In this document: in pieces, positions 52,017 through 60,400 of the stretch | Numbering within the stretch: the first letter of the stretch is position 1 | Layout: the number at the start of each line of letters is the position of its first letter | DNA from: Azotosporobacter soli | Lineage (GTDB): Bacteria; Bacillota; Negativicutes; SG130 | Assembly (NCBI RefSeq): GCF_030542965.1 | Contig: NZ_JAUAOA010000002.1 | Coordinates: forward strand, 62,001-126,000 | Direction of reading: 5' to 3' | Length of the DNA: 64,000 nucleotides | Position numbers and translations under genes: made by a program | The notes under the pieces: model-generated | The model's input: only the letters and a program-made list of their open reading frames with translations | What the model was told of the DNA's origin: nothing | Database searches by the model: none

Positions 52017-52448
52017 TCAATCATTACAACACTTCCATTTGTCATACAGCACGCCGACTGCCAGCAATGCAATACCCGCCAGCTTTCCCGGCACCACCGC
52101 CTGATACCACAACCAATCGGTCAGTGCTGCCCCGATCAACTGACCGACCAGCATACAGCCCGTCGACAATAGCAGGTTCATATGACGTAGCGATGCAATG
52201 TTGATTACAAACGATACCACGCCGAAGACACCACCCCAATACAGCCACCCCGGCGCTTCAAGAAATCCCGTCATTAACGCGCTCGCGTCTTCGTCACCGG
52301 ACAACAGCAATCCCGACAGCAGTGTCGCAACAATATAATTCGCCATAGCGCCTCCGCCGCTCCCTAAATGCTGAGCCGCCCGAAAATTCACGCCTTTAGT
52401 CATAACAGTAAGCGCCCCCAGAAGAAATGCACCCATTGCGTATTCCAT
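52017..52448 (-). CDS. YdcZ/DUF606-family half-size DMT protein
   Basis: 143 residues, about five membrane helices (MGAFLLGALTVMTKGVNF..., LLSTGCMLVGQLIGAALTDW). This family works as a pair of small membrane proteins. Pairs with the neighbouring 52464-52892 gene; 15 nt apart. Confidence 0.75.
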   Translation of the reverse strand: MEYAMGAFLLGALTVMTKGVNFRAAQHLGSGGGAMANYIVATLLSGLLLSGDEDASALMTGFLEAPGWLYWGGVFGVVSFVINIASLRHMNLLLSTGCMLVGQLIGAALTDWLWYQAVVPGKLAGIALLAVGVLYDKWKCCND

Positions 52449-52463
52449 ACGTATTACCGCCTC

Positions 52464-52892
52464 TCACGCTTGATAAACAATCCAAATTCCAAGGCCCATC
52501 AGGGCAAGTCCCGGCAGCTGCCGCAAACGAAAGGGAATGCGCCTCCCTCCCGACCAACCAATCGCATCGCACAATGTCGATGCCGCAATCTGTCCGCCGA
52601 TCGATAAACAAATTACCAATCCAGGCCCCAGTTTCACCATGCAAAAACTGGTCATCGCAACCAACGCTAATCCCATTGCACCTGCACTATACCAGCACCA
52701 TGGCAGCCCCCGCAAGCGCAGCTCAGCAGGGCTTCGCAACCATAAGTATCCGCCCAGCACCACGCCGCCAATCCAATGCACCGTAAAGCTTGTACCGATT
52801 ACACCAACATAACGGCTAAGCATGCCATTGCAGCTTTGCATCAGCGCCAGCAAAACTCCAGCCAAGATCACCGCACCATATCGCATCTCCAT
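52464..52892 (-). CDS. YdcZ/DUF606-family half-size DMT protein
   Basis: 142 residues, five membrane helices (ILAGVLLALMQSCNGMLSRY, GLVICLSIGGQIAASTLCDA with a GGQI motif as in the partner's VGQLIGA). Similar size and layout to the neighbour, suggesting a tandem-duplicated heterodimeric transporter. Divergent from the Crp/Fnr regulator at 52976, its likely controller. Confidence 0.75.
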   Translation of the reverse strand: MEMRYGAVILAGVLLALMQSCNGMLSRYVGVIGTSFTVHWIGGVVLGGYLWLRSPAELRLRGLPWCWYSAGAMGLALVAMTSFCMVKLGPGLVICLSIGGQIAASTLCDAIGWSGGRRIPFRLRQLPGLALMGLGIWIVYQA

Positions 52893-52975
52893 CGCCTCCT
52901 CTGTCTCGGCATCAGTCTATCATTTTCCGGTTGCATATATCTATGACAGATGACATAGTTAAGGAAAGGAGCTGA

Positions 52976-53677
52976 ATGAACATGAACACTTCACACGACC
53001 AACGCAACAAATGGATTGAACGCTACCGCCTTGCCGATATTCTGCCGTCATCTGTACTCGCAGCATTGACGCTACGCCGTTTTTCCCACGGCGAATTTCT
53101 GCTGCGCGAAGGTCAGCCGACAACCGCATTGTATTTTCTCGTCGCCGGAAGTTGCAAAGCCGTTAAAGATCTTGGCAACGGAAAGGAAAGCCTGCTCTGC
53201 TTTAACCGCAGTTTCACATTGCTTGGCGAACTGGAGCTCATTGCCGGTATTGCCAGCGACGCCAAACACAGCGTCGAAGCAGTCAGCGAAGTATTGTGCA
53301 TTGTGCTCCCGACGGCCGCAACACGCGAATCCCTGTTGGCGCACACGCCGTTTTTGCGTTTTATGACCGCCCTGCTCTGTCATAAATTAATCCGCAACAA
53401 TCAAAACCAATCCATCAACCTGCATTACACCGTCGAGCAGCGCCTAGCCAGCTATATCCTCTGCAGCCAAGATCAACACTGTTTTCGTGAAAATCACACC
53501 CGGCTAGCCGGCTATCTCGGCTGCAGCCATCGCCAATTGCTCCGCGCCATTCGCCACTTTTGTGAACAAGGCTGGCTCGCCAAAGACGACGTCGGCTACC
53601 GCATCTGCAATCCGTCAGCGCTGTCCGCGTCAGCCGGAAACGACCTCTACGAGACGCAGCCCTTTCCCTATCCGTAA
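52976..53677 (+). CDS. Crp/Fnr-family transcriptional regulator
   Basis: 233 residues. An N-terminal cyclic-nucleotide-binding-like beta roll (FSHGEFLLREGQPTTALYFLVAG), and a C-terminal winged helix (RLAGYLGCSHRQLLRAIRHF). Resembles YeiL-type members; no Fnr N-terminal cysteine cluster. ATG 52976 or 52982, AAAGGAG upstream. Divergent from the YdcZ pair. Confidence 0.85.
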   Translation: MNMNTSHDQRNKWIERYRLADILPSSVLAALTLRRFSHGEFLLREGQPTTALYFLVAGSCKAVKDLGNGKESLLCFNRSFTLLGELELIAGIASDAKHSVEAVSEVLCIVLPTAATRESLLAHTPFLRFMTALLCHKLIRNNQNQSINLHYTVEQRLASYILCSQDQHCFRENHTRLAGYLGCSHRQLLRAIRHFCEQGWLAKDDVGYRICNPSALSASAGNDLYETQPFPYP

Positions 53678-53723
53678 AAAAACACCCGGGATCAACGCAC
53701 TGTGCCTTGATCCCGGGTGTTTT
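53676..53723 (+). terminator. Terminator of Crp/Fnr gene
   Basis: AAAAACACCCGGGATCAA pairs with TTGATCCCGGGTGTTTT. Confidence 0.9.
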
Positions 53724-53751
53724 CGCGATATCGTCAAGCGCTGCTAGACGC

Positions 53752-53914
53752 AAAAGGGACAGTTCGAAATCACTGAAAAAACCGCTACTTTTTAGATGCT
53801 TTCAGTCAGTATATTTTCGAGTTTCAAAAATGTGTTTTAAGGTAGTTTGGAAGATCAATAGCAGTTTGATGGCTCCGTGCCAGCTACTTTTTCAGTGGTT
53901 TCGAACCGTCCCCT
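53752..53914. mobile_element. MITE/REP-like element with 30-bp inverted repeats
   Basis: AAAAGGGACAGTTCGAAATC at the left and the reverse complement of CAAGGGGACGGTTCGAAACC at the right extend to about 30 nt with three or four mismatches, enclosing about 100 nt of non-coding DNA. The GGGGACGGTTC core is the kind of end associated with REP-type transposases in Firmicutes. It lies 30 nt after a terminator and has no gene. Confidence 0.6.
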
Positions 53915-53967
53915 TGCTTCTTCCTCGGGGGTCTTCATTTCTTTTTTTAATGGTAGACCCTAGGAGT

Positions 53968-54753
53968 TCATTGTTGCTTCATTTCCATAATAAACTCCGG
54001 CAGCAAATAAAACGCTTTAGAAAAACAAACGGTTTCTTTATTTTTCATCGTAACCTTATTGTAAAAAAAACATTTTTCGACTTTTTCTATTTCTCCTAAG
54101 GAAAGTACTTTAACCTGACCATCCTTTTTTCTAATGATTATATTTTCAGCTTCAATAAAAACGCTACTCATTTTATAGTAAGGTAGTCCTATACAGGCCA
54201 ACGCGAACAGAATAAAAACACTATAAAATCCCCATAAATTAAATAGATCAATGTACATCACCCCTATTGCGATAACAAATACTAGAAACCCCCAAAGACT
54301 CATCATGAATGGAGCCATCGCATATTGTCCTGCAGGAGTATATGTAACACTAATATTAACACTATCGCTATTTTTGTTCATGGAAATTAATTTTCTATCC
54401 ATATCCCACTTACTACATACGATTATTCTATTCATTCCTTTTTTTGCAAGTTTAACGATTTCTTTATCTTCTAAGCATATTTCTTCGGTTCTATTTTCAG
54501 TTCGTATTTTGACTAGTATAGTTTGAGCAATAAGAATGCTTCGATCAAATCCGCCTTCAATTTTTTCCACCTGTGAAAAATCAATTATCGATTCATCCGA
54601 TTCTTTTTTTATTCCAATTTCCTCAACAGTCGCTTCCACTCTACAGCGTCGAAGGGCATCCCACAACTCACGCAAAAGTATATACCATAAAAATCCAATA
54701 TGCGAAATTTGAACTAAAATGACAAACATTATTACATCTAAAAATCTATACAA
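53968..54753 (-). CDS. Membrane protein of unknown function, possible PH-like domain
   Basis: 261 residues, AT-rich. N-terminal membrane segment (VIMFVILVQISHIGFLWYIL), two further ones near 150-195, and beta-rich parts at 60-110 and the C-terminus (VFIEAENIIIRKKDGQVKVL, EIEKVEKCFFYNKVT) that look like a bacterial PH-like repeat. TTG start with GGAGG 7 nt upstream. The second leader repeat is 80 nt upstream. No known family. Confidence 0.6.
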   Translation of the reverse strand: MYRFLDVIMFVILVQISHIGFLWYILLRELWDALRRCRVEATVEEIGIKKESDESIIDFSQVEKIEGGFDRSILIAQTILVKIRTENRTEEICLEDKEIVKLAKKGMNRIIVCSKWDMDRKLISMNKNSDSVNISVTYTPAGQYAMAPFMMSLWGFLVFVIAIGVMYIDLFNLWGFYSVFILFALACIGLPYYKMSSVFIEAENIIIRKKDGQVKVLSLGEIEKVEKCFFYNKVTMKNKETVCFSKAFYLLPEFIMEMKQQ

Positions 54754-54834
54754 AACTCTTCCTCCATTTTTATTTTTTTTAAAAAGAGAGACAATTGATT
54801 AGTACAAACAAGGGAACGGTTCCTTCGTTTGATT

Positions 54835-54983
54835 TTCATGTTATCTTTGCCGACTATCCTCTCACAAAATAATATGAGCAATCTCACTCTCGGCATTTTC
54901 ACCCATCCGTTTTCCTCTATTTTATCATCATTCGGCAACGCCCTGTTACCCATTAAAAAACGCCTGACGATTATCATCATCAG
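54835..54983 (-). repeat. Leader repeat copy 2
   Basis: Minus strand: CTGATGAT-GATA-ATCGTCAG hairpin plus GCGTTTTTT, then TGCCG...TCGGCAAA with a TCATA/TGTGA inner hairpin, then AACATG. Aligns over its whole length with 51721-51868 and sits upstream of the 53968-54753 membrane protein gene. Confidence 0.6.
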
Positions 54984-55143
54984 TGTGACTTAAATCATAA
55001 AATGGCCACTTCTGATAGCATATCTTGTCCATAACGTTCAAAAAACCTCGTTTATTATGTTGTTACGTAATCTTTCTTGAATCATAAAATGGCCAAAGCA
55101 ACAAAGAAATGGGGCCTTTTTGAGGTCTGAATGCGAAGAATGC

Positions 55144-55195
55144 AACAAAGCCAATCGGATTTTTTCACGTCCGTCACGTTGGCTTTGTTTTTTTG
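55144..55195 (+). terminator. Terminator-like hairpin
   Basis: AACAAAGCCAA pairs with TTGGCTTTGTT, then TTTTTTG. No + strand gene precedes it, suggesting a leftover of an earlier cassette. Confidence 0.55.
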
Positions 55196-55203
55196 TCGTA
55201 GAA

Positions 55204-55299
55204 ATGAAAAATGGCCCACGACATAATGCCGTGAACCACTGATTTCACTGGGCTCTTATGCTGTTATCTGTTGCTAGGCCGTTTGAGTGCAAATTCTGC
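55204..55299 (-). repeat. 96-bp post-immunity repeat, copy B
   Basis: On the minus strand it begins GCAGAATTTGCACTCAAACG and contains a CACGGC-ATTAT-GTCGTG hairpin followed by GGGCCATTTTTCAT. It matches copy A (56987-57082) at about 88 of 96 positions without gaps by hand count, all differences being transitions. It follows the orphan immunity gene by 31 nt. Confidence 0.8.
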
Positions 55300-55330
55300 G
55301 GCCTGGCTTTTTGTGCTTTTTTCCGGAGAA

Positions 55331-55741
55331 TCAATTTATTTTCTCAACAATCGGCTCTGCTGTTGCAAGGACTTCAATGATTTCGTTTCCCGTAAGGAAC
55401 GCATAATGAACTATATTGAATGTTTCGTAGATACTAAATGTTTGCTCATTAAACCACTCAATATAATCTGATTGAGTTACTTTAAATAACATCCATTCAG
55501 TATAAAAAGCCTTTCCGTAAGTTTCATCCAGAAAATCGATCAATTTCAATCGCTTTCCCTCATCTGTAACTCTAAATGCCAGTACACCCTCTTCAAAAGA
55601 AATTTTCAATTTTTTTTGCCACATTTCATTCACAAAAAATAACGTTAATCCGTCTTTATCATCAATCGTTCTGCAACCAAATAATTTAATGGGAGTATCA
55701 TTTATAGGCTCCCATTTATTCCACATTTCCATCCGTATCAC
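55331..55741 (-). CDS. Orphan immunity-like protein
   Basis: 136 residues from GTG 55741 (AAGGAGCGGTGA upstream). Acidic, cytosolic in composition, with aromatic-rich segments (FLDETYGKAFYTEWMLFKVT, SDYIEWFNEQTFSIYETFN). No family recognised. It is AT-rich, has no toxin gene beside it, lies downstream of cdiA, and is followed by the same 96-bp repeat that follows cdiI, so it is likely the immunity gene of a displaced CdiA-CT cassette. Confidence 0.6.
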   Translation of the reverse strand: MIRMEMWNKWEPINDTPIKLFGCRTIDDKDGLTLFFVNEMWQKKLKISFEEGVLAFRVTDEGKRLKLIDFLDETYGKAFYTEWMLFKVTQSDYIEWFNEQTFSIYETFNIVHYAFLTGNEIIEVLATAEPIVEKIN

Positions 55742-55765
55742 TCACCGCTCCTTCACTGGATTCTA

Positions 55766-56748
55766 GGGGTCAGGCTTGACTTGTTTAATAAATTGACTTA
55801 TTTTTTAGATTTCCCCAACCATTCTTTGTGTACTCGTGTGACAACCGCCGGATCAATCTGCAGGTGTTCCGCAATTTCTGCCCGCTTCATATCACTGCGC
55901 AGAATCGCTTCCACGATCAACTGCTTGCGTATTTCTACCCGCCCGCGTTTTCGCGACGGCTCCAGCAGTTGTTGCGAGGAAATGTTCTCTCTTAAGCTTA
56001 GTTCCTCTACCAATTCCGTCCAGCTCGTTTTTTTCGGAAGGTTTTCCACTTCTTTTATTTTTTCGCTTGTTTGATTCATCCTCTCTTGATAGCTGGGGCC
56101 GTCACCATATTCCGCCTTTCCGACTTCAATTCCCATTAAGCGCTGATATTCGTGAATCGCTTTGCTTTTCTGCCCGTTTATCATTCCCAGAATAAAATTC
56201 GTTTCAACCAAACCCTTCGCGCCTTTTGATATAACGAATGACTGCTCCAACGATAATGGAGCCCTTCTGTCATTCCGCTTTTACAGGATTTTGATGAATA
56301 TAGCAAAGCAGCGTCAGCAAATAAGTATTTTCGTTACACAGTTTTGCTTTATATCGTTGCTCAAATACGTGGCCGCTTCTCCCATAGCGTTGGTTATAAT
56401 ATCGAGTGTACCGTTGTTGGATTCCTGCATAATTTTTGCCAATTCAACTTCTTCTACTTGAACCAGCAGATGTGCATGATTATCCATAATCACATACGCA
56501 TACAGATGAAAACCATATTTCTCTCAATAATCTGCTATGATTTGCAGGTACTTTCTTTTTTCTTCTTCATTCAAAAAAACTTGCGCTCGATTATTCCCTC
56601 GGACGATCACATGGTAAATGGCCGTTTCATAGTGGATCCGCTGCTCTCTCGCCATGCCCATCACCTCTGTTAGTTTCGTCTCTTCTGTTCTAGACTAACA
56701 GACGTTTTTAAACAAGTCAATTTTCCCCAATAACTCAAGCCTGACCCC
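55766..56748 (-). mobile_element. REP-associated Y1 transposase element with inverted ends
   Basis: GGGGTCAGGCTTGA at the left (55766-55779) is the exact inverse of TCAAGCCTGACCCC at 56735-56748. The right end also has TAAACAAGTCAA at 56709-56720, matching TTGACTTGTTTA that directly follows the left end, so the left end lacks about 18 nt of spacer. A broken transposase gene lies inside. Confidence 0.75.
55798..56655 (-). pseudogene. REP-associated tyrosine transposase (TnpA-REP), decayed
   Basis: Starting at ATG 56655 the reading frame gives MAREQRIHYETAIYHVIVRG and continues to AYVIMDNHAHLLVQVEE, the HUH-type HxH motif. There is an in-frame stop at 56523-56525 (ADY-stop-EKYG), a frameshift near KIMQ (the continuation QQRYTRYYNQRYGRSGHVFE is in another frame), another after NPVKA, and a third before the C-terminal helix-turn-helix segment (55798-56250). 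So the gene cannot make the full enzyme. Confidence 0.87.
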
Positions 56749-56847
56749 AAGAGTCACTGCCGCCCCGCAAACGGTTTTGAAGTGCGGATGTCATCTTTGC
56801 CATACATTGTTTAAATCTGCTGATTTGCTCGTTTTTTCAAAGGTTAC

Positions 56848-56885
56848 TTTGCGTTATTTTGCGTTATTTTGCGTTAAAAAACGCA
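56848..56885. repeat. Short tandem repeat TTTGCGTTA x3
   Basis: Three copies of a 10-nt unit (TTTGCGTTAT), the last followed by AAAAAACGCA, which also pairs with TGCGTT to make a hairpin. Confidence 0.7.
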
Positions 56886-56986
56886 TGTTTTTTAATCGAT
56901 TCACGGCAAAATTCACGGCAGATAAACCTAATCTCAGCCGAATTCACTCGCCCCCTCACCGCCGAGTTAGCCCGTGTTGGGTAAAT

Positions 56987-57082
56987 ATGAAAAATGGCCC
57001 ACGGCGTAATGCCGTGAACCATTGATTTCATTGGGTTCTTATACTGTTGTCTGTTGCTAGGCCGTTTGAATGCAAATTCTGC
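56987..57082 (-). repeat. 96-bp post-immunity repeat, copy A
   Basis: Begins 6 nt after the cdiI stop (minus strand) and contains CACGGC-ATTAC-GCCGTG, a perfect 6-bp hairpin followed by GGCCATTTTTC, a possible terminator for the toxin-immunity cassette. Same length as copy B at 55204-55299. Confidence 0.8.
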
Positions 57083-57087
57083 TACAG

Positions 57088-57426
57088 CTATTTTACAATC
57101 TTACATCCTATTATTTTTCCAGTCCTCACATCTATCATATAACTTCTCCCATAAAAATCCGAAGCATGTAAAACTCCATCTTTCACCCCCATCTGCTCAT
57201 ATGGCAAATTTTTCAATTCTGGATAAAGCGCATTCAAATTTTCTGACTGCCATATTACTTCTCCATTTTTATTTAAGCAGTAAATATTATTAATATCATC
57301 CGCCGTAAACGGTATTCCTAGAAGGACTATTATTGAATCAAAACGTTCAATTGTATCCCTTATATTAAAATCAAACTTGACTTGTCTTGAATTAATAACA
57401 AGTGTGCTCCCTTTTACTTCATACAT
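57088..57426 (-). CDS. cdiI: CdiI-type immunity protein
   Basis: 112 residues, GGAGGGG 5 nt before ATG 57426, beginning 11 nt after the cdiA stop. N-terminal MYEVKGSTLVINSRQVKFDF, then VLLGIPFTADDINNIYCLNK and YGRSYMIDVRTGKIIG. Beta-rich, cytosolic. No family recognised by sequence, but its place directly after a CdiA toxin domain makes it the cognate immunity protein (inference from gene order). Confidence 0.8.
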   Translation of the reverse strand: MYEVKGSTLVINSRQVKFDFNIRDTIERFDSIIVLLGIPFTADDINNIYCLNKNGEVIWQSENLNALYPELKNLPYEQMGVKDGVLHASDFYGRSYMIDVRTGKIIGCKIVK

Positions 57427-57437
57427 CGCTTCCCCTC

Positions 57438-60400
57438 CTAATCTAAAAGTCTTTCATTTGTAAAATTACCCACTCTTTTTCCAATCAGATCATATTGCGT
57501 ACCGCCACCATTTCCCCAACCTTCAAGAGGATTAACTTCCCCGACTCGTACATGTGTGCCTGCATCCAATTTGACATCACACATATATCTTGGAGTATTG
57601 GGTAAAGCAAATTTATCTTGAATTTGCTTTGCTGTAAGTCCCTCAATGTCTGATGCTTTCATAACCCAACCTCCATACATACCTGAACCACCTGGCGTAT
57701 TGTCATACACACGTACAAAGGTTGTATCGTTTCTCAATTCTATCTCTTTTACGACTGTTCCTGGCTTATATGGAGGCTTATAGTCTGGTTTTACATTATC
57801 TCTAAACCATTGGTTTGTTTCTTCTGCCGAAAAAGTTTTAACGTCCTTAAACTTTATGGCATTACTTACTCCACCAGTACCGTCTCCTATTGCATTTCTA
57901 AAATTCCCAACACTTATATCCGTGGCAGATACTGCAATCTTACCTGCTGAACGCAATGCTGCTGCCGTCGCAAGAATATCTACTGCCAACTCTGCCGTTT
58001 TGGTTCCTTTTTCCGTCGGGTCTGTTATTGTCTCTATTTCAGCTTCACGTCTTGTCCAATCTTCCAGAGTAACTTGATACATCTTTCCACCTACTGTAAC
58101 AGCTACATCTTGAAGACTATTATCCTTAACAAATTGGATGCCATTTAAAATTGCGGCATCAATTTGTTTTGGTTGGACTGTCAATAAAAACTGCGAAACA
58201 TCATCCGCCTTGTTTTTTAAACCAACTCCAACTCCCCATGTAAAGTTTGCTGCATATTCCACTGCAGATCCGGGTGGCGGCGACTGTGTCGTATACCACG
58301 GAATATTCGTCGCTGGATCTACGATTGACCATTGTCCATTGATTTTTACGAAAGTAGGATCTGCTTGCCCAGCCAGCACGTCACCTTTAATCGGCAAGCC
58401 AGAGACAGGCCAATCCGCGCCATCTGCAAAAATACATGGAGTACCCGCGCTATTGTATCGATCCTCAAACTTATACCCCTGGCTAATCAGATAATCGCCT
58501 CGGCCCGGCAGATTGGTGCAAACCGTTCCATCAACTTTCACCCATTGCCCTCTATCATTCCAGTTTCCGCCATTCGCAATCGCATTCTCTAGCGTTTCAA
58601 GGGGAGTCGGCGTCGGCTCATGAACCGGTATCGAAGGCGTTATTGTCGGAACATACGTCAAATTTGTCGATGCAAACATGTTTAATGCGCCTTGCAAATC
58701 GCCAAAGTCTGTTGAATGACCTGTCATTTTTGCCAGACGTGTTAGCTGTGTCAACAATGAGTCCTCTATGTCTTCTCTCATAAAAAAGTTATTGTTGCTG
58801 TTGGTCTGACTTTCATTGGTGTAGTCTGCCATGATTTTATTAACTTCACTAAAATCATGCGTATCCTTAGCCCTATCCAATGCTTCTTTTAATCGTCCTG
58901 CAAAAAGCTCTTGTCGATCATGCGACAGCCAGTTATTTCTTATCTGACTCAGCGCAATAAACGCCCCAACATTACCGCTGCCGCCCGTCAAATCAGAGGC
59001 CACCGCGCCAATTAAAGCCGATACCCATTGTTGCATGGCCGGGTCTTTGATCTTCATGATATACGTCATGGCCAGCTGGCTAAGACCGGCTGCTGCTGCG
59101 CCTTGGCCGAAGCCACCGCCGCCGAGCTGGGACATGATGCCGCCGACGACCATATCGACCGCGGCTTTTTCGGGACTGCCCTCTTTCAGTTTCATGTTGC
59201 CCACTGCATCATAAGCGACTTCGCCAAACAGTTTGATGAGTTGCTGTTGTTCTTCGACTGTTTGTTTGTCAAAGATTTTACCGAGCGCATTGATGGATTG
59301 TTTGGAGTCGCGACTCAAGGTGCTAAGGTCTTGTTTTTGATTGGCTTTGTCTTTGATTTCAATTGTTCCCAGCGCAATGGCGGATGTCGTGGTACTGTCG
59401 GCCTTACCGCTTACGGTTGGGCCAATGACCGGCGTTAAGCCTTGGTTCTTATAGTTTTTCGTATCTGTTTTCTGATATTTTTTGGAATCATAGGCCACGC
59501 CAAAGCTGCTGGCCTCATACGCCGCCTTGTTATGAATATCCGACCACGTCAACGTCCCGGTGGTGAGTTTGTTTTTCTCCGGCGTGGCGTTAGAGTCGAT
59601 GACCGCTCCTTTGAGGTCGGTGTTTTTCCCAACAGTGACGGTAAAGCCTTGTTGTCCGGCGTAGATTCCGGCTTGGTTGGTAACGGAAGCATAGTTGGAA
59701 TTTGTTTTACTGCTGTTGAAGGAACCGGTGACGCCGTTGTTGGAAACGTCTTTTCCACTTTTATCTTTTCCGTCTTTTTGTCCAACGGTAAAACCAAGTC
59801 CAATGCTGTCGTTCTTCGCGTTGTAGTTGTCGATATCCTGCTGGCTGGCGATGTTGAGATTGCCGCCGACGTTAACGACGACTTTGTCGCCTTTTACTTT
59901 GGAGCCGAGGATGTTGGTATCGTTCCCTGAGGTCACGGTCGCGGTGCCGCTGGCATCGATTTGGCTGGCGACGTTGGTGACGGTGTTGCCGTTTTCTTTG
60001 CCGTTGCCGCTGCCGAAGTTGCCGAAGAAGCCAACACCGATGGTGCCGCCGACAGACCAGGAAGAGGAGGTCGATTTGGTATCGAGCTGTGTTTTGTCTT
60101 GCGCTGCCGAAATGTTCACATTTCCTTTGGTCGACTCTAGGGTGACGTCGGTTCCTTTTATTTTGGTTCCGGTCAGGTTCAGGTCGCCTTCGGTGGCTGT
60201 GATTTTGACGTTTCTTCCGGCGGTAATGTTGGAGAGGTTTGTGGTTTCGTTGTGGATGTTGGTTTCGATTTTATTTTCGCTGCTGCCGACGCTGATGCTG
60301 ACGCCGACTTTTGTGAGTTTTGTCGGGTCAGTCATTTTGCTTAGGTCTTGTACGGCTTTGTAGCCGTACAGGGCTTTTAGGCGTTCGTCTTTGACGCTGG

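Larger units (their letters stand above)
54754..55330. other. 577-nt gene-free stretch in CDI downstream region
   Basis: Holds leader-repeat copy 2, two copies of a 16-nt repeat AATCATAAAATGGCCA (54993-55008 and 55080-55095), a + strand terminator-like hairpin (55144-55195) and repeat copy B. The only open frame (minus, 80 codons) lies over the leader repeat and is not credible. Confidence 0.5.
56656..57087. other. 432-nt gene-free stretch
   Basis: Contains the element end (56709-56748), a short tandem repeat at 56848-56885 and the copy A repeat. No credible gene. Confidence 0.5.

Noticed and set aside
54738-54980. 80-codon minus-strand frame
   Set aside because: Lies over the duplicated leader repeat; the counterpart copy at 51721 is not coding.
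56777-57025. 82-codon + strand frame
   Set aside because: Covers the tandem repeat and the 96-bp repeat, no ribosome site, no similarity.
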